Part shown: one piece after another, positions 6,438 to 10,935 of the stretch | Layout: each line of letters starts with the position of its first letter | Position numbering within the stretch: position 1 is the stretch's first letter | Source: JBGOUJ01 sp041477005 | Lineage (GTDB): Bacteria > Acidobacteriota > Terriglobia > Bryobacterales > JACQDG01 | Direction of reading: 5' to 3' | Length of the DNA stretch: 10,935 nt | NCBI GenBank assembly: GCA_041477005.1 | Contig: JBGOUJ010000214.1 | Location: 1-10,935, forward strand | The notes under the pieces: generated by a model | What the model was told of the DNA's origin: nothing | Databases searched by the model: none | What the model saw: only the letters and a program-made list of their open reading frames with translations | Program-made: the position numbers and the translations under genes

Positions 6438-9400
6438 TCAATCAATGTACAAGAAAGCGGCCGAGTTCAACACAGCATGGCAGACTCTGGAGAGCGCGAA
6501 TAAGCCGCCATCCGGTGGCAGCGCTTCCTTCGCCGCTAGCGGCGCTCCGCTCGTCCCTTGCGATGCTTCCTTCGCCACCAGCGGCGCTCCCCTCGTCGCT
6601 TGCGGCCCACCCCCTGCCCCTTGTGGCGCTTCCTTCGCCCCTTGCGGGGTTCCCTTCACCCCTTGCGTCACCCCCCTTGCCCCTTGCGGCGCTTCCTTCG
6701 CCACTAGCGGCGCTGCGCTCGTCACTTGCGGCGCTCCCCTCGCCCCTTGCGGCGCTCCCCTCGCCCCTTGCGGCGCTCCCCTCGCCCCTTGCGGCGCTTC
6801 CTTCGTCACTTGCGATGCTTCCTTCGCCACGCGGGTCAGGGTTTCCAGGCTCGCCTTTCTCTCCTCCTCCGTCGGCGGGCGGCTGAGGGCGATCCAATAA
6901 ACCCTGTCGATTTGCTGCTGCGGGTCGGCGCCGGCCTCACGCTTAACCCTTTCGGCAAACGAGGCGGCCAGCTCGCGGATCATTCCATTATTCATGAGAT
7001 ACAGCGCCTGGGGGGCGACGTTGGATTCGACTCGCTCCACGCAGTTGGGGTTCATCGGCGGCAGGTCGAAGTTCTCAAGGACGGTGAGGATGTTCTTGCG
7101 CCGCTGGAGGACGTAGATGCTGCGCCGAAAGCCTTTTCCGCCGGCGATGGGAGCGACCAGGCCGTCTTCGCGGACCTCGACCGGCGAGGGCGAGCCGAAG
7201 CGGGTCTCATCGAGGCGGCCGGCGGCCAGGGCCAGCGTGTCGTTGAGCTCTTCGGCTTCCATGCGCCGCAGGGGCATTCGGGAGAGGAGGGCGTTGTCGG
7301 GGTCCTGTTTTTCGAGGGCCGGGGTCAACGTTGATACCTGGCGATAGGCCGTGGAGGTCAACATCAGCCGGTGCATGGCTTTCATGCTCCAGCCGTCGCG
7401 GACGAACTCGAGCGCGAGCCAGTCGAGCAGCTCGGGATGCGTGGGGCGCGCCCCGGTCTTGCCGAAGTTGGCCACGGTCTTAACGATTCCTGCACCGAAG
7501 TGCTGTTTCCAGATGCGGTTGGCCATCACGCGCGCGGTCAATGGATGGTCGGGCCGGATGAGCCAGCGGGCCAGGGCCAGGCGGCGGCCGGTCGATTTCG
7601 CGCCGGGCCACGGCGGGGTGACGGCAAACGGGCTCTTCAGATCGGTCAAGACCGCGGGGACGCCGGGCCCGACCAGGCGGCCGAAGCTGGTGGGGCTGCC
7701 GCGGCGGAGGATGTAAGTGGGCGAAGGCTCGCCACGGTCGAAGAGCGCGCGGATTTTCGGCTCGGGCAGCTTGCTTGCTTCGAGCAAACTGATCTTTCGC
7801 TCGGTCGCGATAGCTTCCCTGGCAAAGGCGGCGTCGAGCTTCTTCACCTCGCCGATTTCGATCTTGAGCTGCTTTTCGAATTTGGCGGCCAGATATTTCT
7901 GCGCCTCGGTGCGCTTCTCGGGCGGCGTGGCGGCGACGGCCCGGACGTCGTCGCGCAGCTCCGGCGGGAGATCTTCGAGGCGCTGCTCGAGGGCTTTTTT
8001 CTTGAGCGGGGCGGCTTTTTCATCGAGCGCCAATTGGCGCTCTTCGATTTCCTTCTGGATGTCGAAATTGCGGTGCTGCCGCTGCTTCTCTTCATCCATG
8101 AGCTGGACCGGGGTGGCGCCGGGCGTTATGTAAGGCAAATACCGGCCGGGCCACTTGAGGCCGTATTTTTCCTCAGCCAGCGGGCGGAGCCAATCGTGCT
8201 CGTCGAAAGCGCCTTTGAAGATATCAGACAGGCGGTAGTAGTCGCGCTGGGGAATGGGGTCGTACTTGTGGCTGTGGCAACGGGCGCACTTGATGGTCAG
8301 GCCCATTACCGCGGAGCTCAGGACGTCGACTTCGTCGGCGATCACGTCGAGCCGATCGATCGCAAAATCGACGTCGCGCTCGTTGGTGGAGTCGGGCGCC
8401 ATGCGGAGGAAGCCGGTCGCGATCAGGTTGTCCGCGATCTCCGGGGTGACGACCGGGGCGTGCTCGTAATCGACCAGCTCGTCGCCGGCGATCTGCTCGA
8501 GCAGGAAGCGATCGTAGGGCTTGTCGGCGTTCATCGCCCGGATGACGTAATCGCGGAAGCGGAAGGCCACCGGACGAACGTGATCGGCGTTCACCTTGCC
8601 GCCTTCCGAATCCGCATAGCCGGCCAGATCCAGCCAGGCGCGGCCCCAGCGCTCGCCGTAGCGGGGCGAGGCCAGAAGGCGCTCGATCAGCTTCTCGTAG
8701 GCGTTGGGGTCCCGATCGGCCAGGAAGGCGTGGACCTCCTGCGGCTCGGGCGGCAAGCCGGTGAGGTCGAAAGAGGCGCGACGGATCAGGGTGAGCCGGT
8801 CGGCTTCGGGGGAGAAGCTCAGGCCTTTCGCTTCGAGCTTTTCGAGCAGGAAAGCGTCGATCGGGTTCCGCACTTTATCGGCATGGCGGACTTTGGGAAC
8901 CGTGACGGGCTGCGGCGGCTGAAAGGCCCAAAACTGCTTGTCTTTCTCGCTGACCAGCGGGTCGGGGCCGTTGCCGGCGACGTCGGGCTGGATGGCGCTT
9001 TCGGGCGCCCCGGCGGCGATCCACCCGGCGATGCGGTCCGTTTCGGCATCAGTAATAGACTGGACGCCGAACTGCAGCATAAGCTTCTTGGGCGGCATTT
9101 CGCCGGAGCGGATTCTCTTGATGAGCAGGCTTTCTTCCGGCTTGCCGGGAATGAGGACCGGGCCGGACTTACCGCCCCGGAGCATGGCTTCCGTGGTGTG
9201 CAGGGCGAGGCCGCCATCCTGCTTGCGCAGCCCATGGCAGACCGTGCAGCGCGAGAGCAGGATGGGGATGACGTCGTGCTGGGTGATCTCGGCGTGAGGC
9301 GAGGCGGCGGGCGCGCCCGCTTCAATCCAGGCGCGGATGCCGGCGATATCGCGCTCGGGCAGCTTCTTACCGCCGAACGGCATCTTGCCGTCGCGCACCA

Positions 9401-9773
9401 ATTGATAGAGGCGGCTCTCTTCGGGCTTGCCGGGCGTAAGGACCGGGCCGGACTCGCTTCCCTTGGAAACGCCGTCGAAAGTGCCGAGGTTCAGCTCCTT
9501 CATCCTGGCCTTCTCGCCGTGGCACTGCAGGCAGTTGGCCTGGAAGATGGGGAGGATGTCGGTCTCGAACTTGAGGCCGGAGCGCGGCGCAGAGTCGTGC
9601 CCGTTCTTTGGTGGGGAAGCTTGAGGAGAAGCGGCGAGGCCGGGCCAGAGAACCGATGCAGCTACCAGCAGAGAAACCAGCGCCACCCACCGCTTCCGAA
9701 GGCGGTACGGATCTCGGTGGGGCGGCGAAACACGATCCACGCTGCTCGAACGGGTATTCCCACAGGGGCGCAT
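6438..9773 (-). CDS. PSD1 multihaem cytochrome-type protein (PSCyt1-DUF1549-DUF1553)
   Basis: The protein has 1111 residues. It has an N-terminal signal or anchor (RKRWVALVSLLVAASVLW, about 26-43). Two consecutive Planctomycete-type cytochrome C domains follow, with CLQCH at 81-85 and CTVCH at 176-180, each followed about 46 residues later by a Met (M131, M226) that may be the second haem ligand. DUF1549 runs from about 298 to 525 and contains a third haem motif, CARCH at 496-500. A charged, probably helical linker covers about 555-690, and DUF1553 begins near 728 (RRLALARWLIRPDHPLTARVMANRIW). Residues 981-1085 are a seven-residue tandem repeat that splits DUF1553 from its usual last block (VCHAVLNSAAFLYID). 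A periplasmic or outer-surface electron-transfer or sugar-degradation role is often proposed for this family but not established. The ATG 9773 start has no Shine-Dalgarno; an internal GTG (residue 12) is possible. It is the first gene of the operon with DUF1501 and the EamA pair. Confidence 0.92.
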   Translation of the reverse strand: MRPCGNTRSSSVDRVSPPHRDPYRLRKRWVALVSLLVAASVLWPGLAASPQASPPKNGHDSAPRSGLKFETDILPIFQANCLQCHGEKARMKELNLGTFDGVSKGSESGPVLTPGKPEESRLYQLVRDGKMPFGGKKLPERDIAGIRAWIEAGAPAASPHAEITQHDVIPILLSRCTVCHGLRKQDGGLALHTTEAMLRGGKSGPVLIPGKPEESLLIKRIRSGEMPPKKLMLQFGVQSITDAETDRIAGWIAAGAPESAIQPDVAGNGPDPLVSEKDKQFWAFQPPQPVTVPKVRHADKVRNPIDAFLLEKLEAKGLSFSPEADRLTLIRRASFDLTGLPPEPQEVHAFLADRDPNAYEKLIERLLASPRYGERWGRAWLDLAGYADSEGGKVNADHVRPVAFRFRDYVIRAMNADKPYDRFLLEQIAGDELVDYEHAPVVTPEIADNLIATGFLRMAPDSTNERDVDFAIDRLDVIADEVDVLSSAVMGLTIKCARCHSHKYDPIPQRDYYRLSDIFKGAFDEHDWLRPLAEEKYGLKWPGRYLPYITPGATPVQLMDEEKQRQHRNFDIQKEIEERQLALDEKAAPLKKKALEQRLEDLPPELRDDVRAVAATPPEKRTEAQKYLAAKFEKQLKIEIGEVKKLDAAFAREAIATERKISLLEASKLPEPKIRALFDRGEPSPTYILRRGSPTSFGRLVGPGVPAVLTDLKSPFAVTPPWPGAKSTGRRLALARWLIRPDHPLTARVMANRIWKQHFGAGIVKTVANFGKTGARPTHPELLDWLALEFVRDGWSMKAMHRLMLTSTAYRQVSTLTPALEKQDPDNALLSRMPLRRMEAEELNDTLALAAGRLDETRFGSPSPVEVREDGLVAPIAGGKGFRRSIYVLQRRKNILTVLENFDLPPMNPNCVERVESNVAPQALYLMNNGMIRELAASFAERVKREAGADPQQQIDRVYWIALSRPPTEEERKASLETLTRVAKEASQVTKEAPQGARGAPQGARGAPQGARGAPQVTSAAPLVAKEAPQGARGVTQGVKGTPQGAKEAPQGAGGGPQATRGAPLVAKEASQGTSGAPLAAKEALPPDGGLFALSRVCHAVLNSAAFLYID
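6519..6833 (-). repeat. Fifteen-copy 21-bp tandem repeat inside the PSD1 gene
   Basis: The array is exactly 15 units of 21 bases, in frame. The encoded units, in protein order, are RVAKEAS, QVTKEAP, QGARGAP (three times), QVTSAAP, LVAKEAP, QGARGVT, QGVKGTP, QGAKEAP, QGAGGGP, QATRGAP, LVAKEAS, QGTSGAP and LAAKEAL. The three QGARGAP units (6729-6791) are identical in DNA and look like the most recent duplications. The others fall into an acidic/lysine type (VAKEA) and a glycine/arginine type (GARGA). Because 21 is a multiple of three, copy-number change keeps the frame. The segment is Ala/Gly/Pro-rich and likely an extended linker. Confidence 0.93.
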
Positions 9774-9818
9774 AGAAAGTGTGTGCTCAAGGAGCGCTCA
9801 ACGACCTGACCCCATATC

Positions 9819-9847
9819 AGCCTATGCCCAGCGCCCGCTAAAGTCAA
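9819..9847 (-). promoter_or_regulatory. Candidate promoter of the PSD1 operon
   Basis: On the minus strand TTGACT (9847-9842), 17 bases, then TAGGCT (9824-9819) precede the ATG at 9773 with a leader of about 40 bases. The -35 is strong and the -10 is weak (three of six). No operator-like dyad overlaps it. Confidence 0.4.
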
Positions 9848-10171
9848 GAAAACGCAGCGCCAGAAGGCACCAGGTAGCTCCCGGTAGCGGGCCGGCTTGA
9901 CTCAGGATCGTTCCGGTCTGCCCGTACCTGGGGATCTGGATGACTGTTTCGGTTTGCCGACTTTGTGACCGAGTGCGGCGCGGAAGAAGCCTTGGGCGAA
10001 GCGGCCAACGGCGGGGCGGCAGCCGGGACATCCAGGCAAATTTGCCTGGAAGTTCCTTCGGACCGTCGCCGGACGAGGCTGCCGCGATGTGGAATGTGTC
10101 AGCAAGCCTTCGTCAGAGTTGCCGGACTTGCAAGCTTCAGCTTGCGCCTAGCCTCGCCGCGCCGGGACCCT
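9848..10171. other. Non-coding stretch between divergent units
   Basis: About 320 bases have no convincing gene on either strand. The open frames crossing it are rich in Arg and Ser and match no family I know. It contains a perfect 20-bp palindrome (10031-10050, listed separately) and a hairpin gcaagc-ttca-gcttgc at 10130-10145 that lacks a T tract. Some of it may be decayed coding sequence, but I cannot show that. Confidence 0.45.
10031..10050. repeat. Perfect 20-bp palindrome
   Basis: tccaggcaaatttgcctgga reads identically on both strands with no spacer. It lies about 120 bases upstream of the -35 box of the metal-response promoter and about 260 bases upstream of the PSD1 start. It could be a binding site for a dimeric regulator. 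No second copy was seen in the window. Confidence 0.75.
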
Positions 10172-10203
10172 TTGACCCCGTAGTACAGTACGGGGTTTAT
10201 ACT
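10172..10203 (+). promoter_or_regulatory. MerR-type promoter and operator
   Basis: The -35 TTGACC (10172-10177) and -10 TATACT (10198-10203) are 20 bases apart, longer than the optimal 17. The dyad accccgta-N6-tacggggt (10175-10196) fills the spacer. This layout is the hallmark of promoters activated by MerR-family regulators through DNA untwisting, and the sequence resembles the mercury operator of the mer operons. Transcription would run into the MerR remnant and the cation transporter. Confidence 0.85.
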
Positions 10204-10219
10204 TGGTCCAGAGACTGTT

Positions 10220-10309
10220 ATGTCGGCAACACTGACCATCGGCCAGCTCGCGAAGCTGGGGCAGGTGAACCTGGAGAGGAAGGCAGATTGTGGACACATT
10301 AGCGCTTGA
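10220..10309 (+). pseudogene. MerR-family regulator remnant, 29 codons
   Basis: ATG 10220 opens a frame reading MSATLTIGQLAKLGQVNLE, the start of the MerR winged-helix DNA-binding domain (TIGQLAKxxxVNLE). It then departs from the family (RKADCGHISA) and stops at TGA 10307-10309. In intact proteins NLE is followed by TIRYYERRGLL and some 100 more residues, so nearly all of the regulator, including the metal-binding part, has been lost by an internal deletion near 10277. The remnant overlaps the transporter start by 20 bases. Translation of it may feed ribosomes to the transporter, acting as a leader peptide. It cannot work as a regulator. Confidence 0.75.
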
Positions 10310-10925
10310 GCGCCCCAAGCTTATCCGCCGCGGGCGGAAACTCGAATACTTCACCATTTTGTGGAACAGCCTGGAGGCCCTTATAGCTTTGGTATCCGGG
10401 TTTATCGCGGGCAGTGTGGCCCTCGTGGGTTTTGGTTTGGACAGCCTGGTTGAGGTGACGAGCGGGGGCGCGCTTTTGTGGCGTCTCCATCAGGACGATG
10501 AGAGCCGGCGTGAGCGGGTGGAGCAGGCCGCACTCCGCATCGTCGGAATGTGCTTCGTTCTGCTTGCCGTGTACGTTACCTACGATTCAGTGAGCACGCT
10601 CTTTACTCGGCAAGCTCCGGAGCGCAGTGTTCCCGGTATTCTGCTCGCGGCTGTATCGCTGATTGTAATGCCGATACTTTCGAGAGCGAAAAGGCGCGTT
10701 GCTGCGAGCATCGGGAGCGCCGCGATGAGTGCGGATGCGAAGCAAACAGAGTTCTGCACCTATCTGTCGGGCATCCTTCTCGGAGGTCTTTTGTTGAATG
10801 CGCTCTTCGGATTGTGGTGGGCTGACCCAATGGCGGGCCTCCTAATGGTCCCCTTCATCGGGAAGGAGGGCGCCGAGGCTCTTCAGGGGAAAACTTGCTG
10901 CTCTGGAGGCGCCACCTGTCACTAA
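10290..10925 (+). CDS. Small CDF-like cation transporter
   Basis: The protein has 211 residues and about six membrane helices and belongs to the short cation transporter branch of the CDF superfamily (the branch that also resembles animal TMEM163). The family pattern is visible in FTILWNSLEALIALVSGFIA followed by SVALVGFGLDSLVEVTSG, with Asp51 in helix 2. It continues in SADAKQTEFCTYLSGILLGG and LWWADPMAGLL, with Asp149 and Asp179. The long C-terminal cytoplasmic domain of classic CDF proteins is absent, as is usual for this branch. Instead it ends in a short Cys/His tail (KTCCSGGATCH; Cys203, 204, 210 and His211) that could bind a soft metal. GTG 10290 is preceded by AGGAAGG at six bases. 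Controlled from the MerR-type promoter at 10172-10203, it probably moves a heavy-metal ion such as zinc, cadmium, mercury or lead. The specific ion is not shown. Confidence 0.87.
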   Translation: MDTLALERPKLIRRGRKLEYFTILWNSLEALIALVSGFIAGSVALVGFGLDSLVEVTSGGALLWRLHQDDESRRERVEQAALRIVGMCFVLLAVYVTYDSVSTLFTRQAPERSVPGILLAAVSLIVMPILSRAKRRVAASIGSAAMSADAKQTEFCTYLSGILLGGLLLNALFGLWWADPMAGLLMVPFIGKEGAEALQGKTCCSGGATCH

Positions 10926-10935
10926 AGGCAGCAGC

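Noticed and set aside
4728..6503. Long plus-strand open frame (591 codons) opposite DUF1501
   Set aside because: It is antisense to a well-recognised protein, is rich in Arg, Gly and Ala as expected from reversed GC-rich codons, and shows no family similarity.
6519..6833. CRISPR array
   Set aside because: The units are contiguous, degenerate and codon-phased, with no spacers and no cas genes nearby.
6431..6886. Pro/Leu/Ser-rich repeat protein on the plus strand over the 21-bp array
   Set aside because: A stop-free 21-bp repeat keeps several frames open on both strands. Only the PSD1 frame connects to recognisable domains on both sides.
7371..9809. Plus-strand open frame of 812 codons opposite the PSD1 gene
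   Set aside because: It is the mirror of a high-GC coding strand. The minus strand carries clear CxxCH, DUF1549 and DUF1553 motifs, while this frame has none.
10130..10145. Intrinsic terminator hairpin gcaagc-ttca-gcttgc
   Set aside because: It has only six paired bases and no T tract on either side.
9940..10302. 120-codon plus-strand open frame in the gap before the transporter
   Set aside because: It runs through the palindrome, the MerR promoter and the MerR remnant in another frame, has no Shine-Dalgarno and no similarity.

Overview
The window looks like a chromosomal segment from a GC-rich soil- or sediment-type bacterium. The best hint of lineage is the minus-strand pair of a PSD1/DUF1549-DUF1553 multihaem protein and a DUF1501 protein. 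Such pairs are typical of Planctomycetota, Verrucomicrobiota and the Solibacter/Bryobacter branch of Acidobacteriota. I favour Acidobacteriota, but this is inference: no rRNA or other marker gene is present.

The left third (about 1-4095) is a graveyard of mobile DNA. It holds a 5' fragment of an IS1634-type transposase gene on the plus strand (257-844), an apparently intact second IS1634-type element (839-2832, transposase on minus), and the remains of a secreted trypsin-like protease on minus (2833-3465, frameshifted and cut before its catalytic serine). A 5'-truncated group II intron follows on plus (about 3480-4042: the reverse transcriptase C-terminus plus RNA domains V and VI). Short 20-21 bp tandem repeats fill 4048-4095.

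The middle (4096-9773) is one compact minus-strand operon. In transcription order it encodes the large PSD1 cytochrome-like protein with three CxxCH motifs, a Tat-exported DUF1501 protein, and two half-size EamA/DMT membrane proteins. A promoter-like sequence lies at 9819-9847. Gene spacings are 9 nt, a 4-nt overlap and 6 nt. The overlap is a CTGA, implying a CTG start for the first EamA gene. The PSD1 protein carries a striking 15-copy, 7-residue (21-bp) tandem repeat near its C-terminus.

The right end (9774-10935) has a long non-coding stretch with a perfect 20-bp palindrome. It is followed by a textbook MerR-type promoter/operator with a 20-bp spacer and dyad, a MerR reading frame reduced to 29 codons, and an overlapping small CDF-like cation transporter with a Cys-rich tail. 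The control site of a metal-response unit is kept, but its own regulator is gone.

I found no CRISPR array, tRNA or rRNA, and no clear new defence system. The observations most worth checking are the in-frame repeat array, the CTG-coupled half-transporter pair, the MerR remnant and its operator, and the junctions around the insertion sequence.
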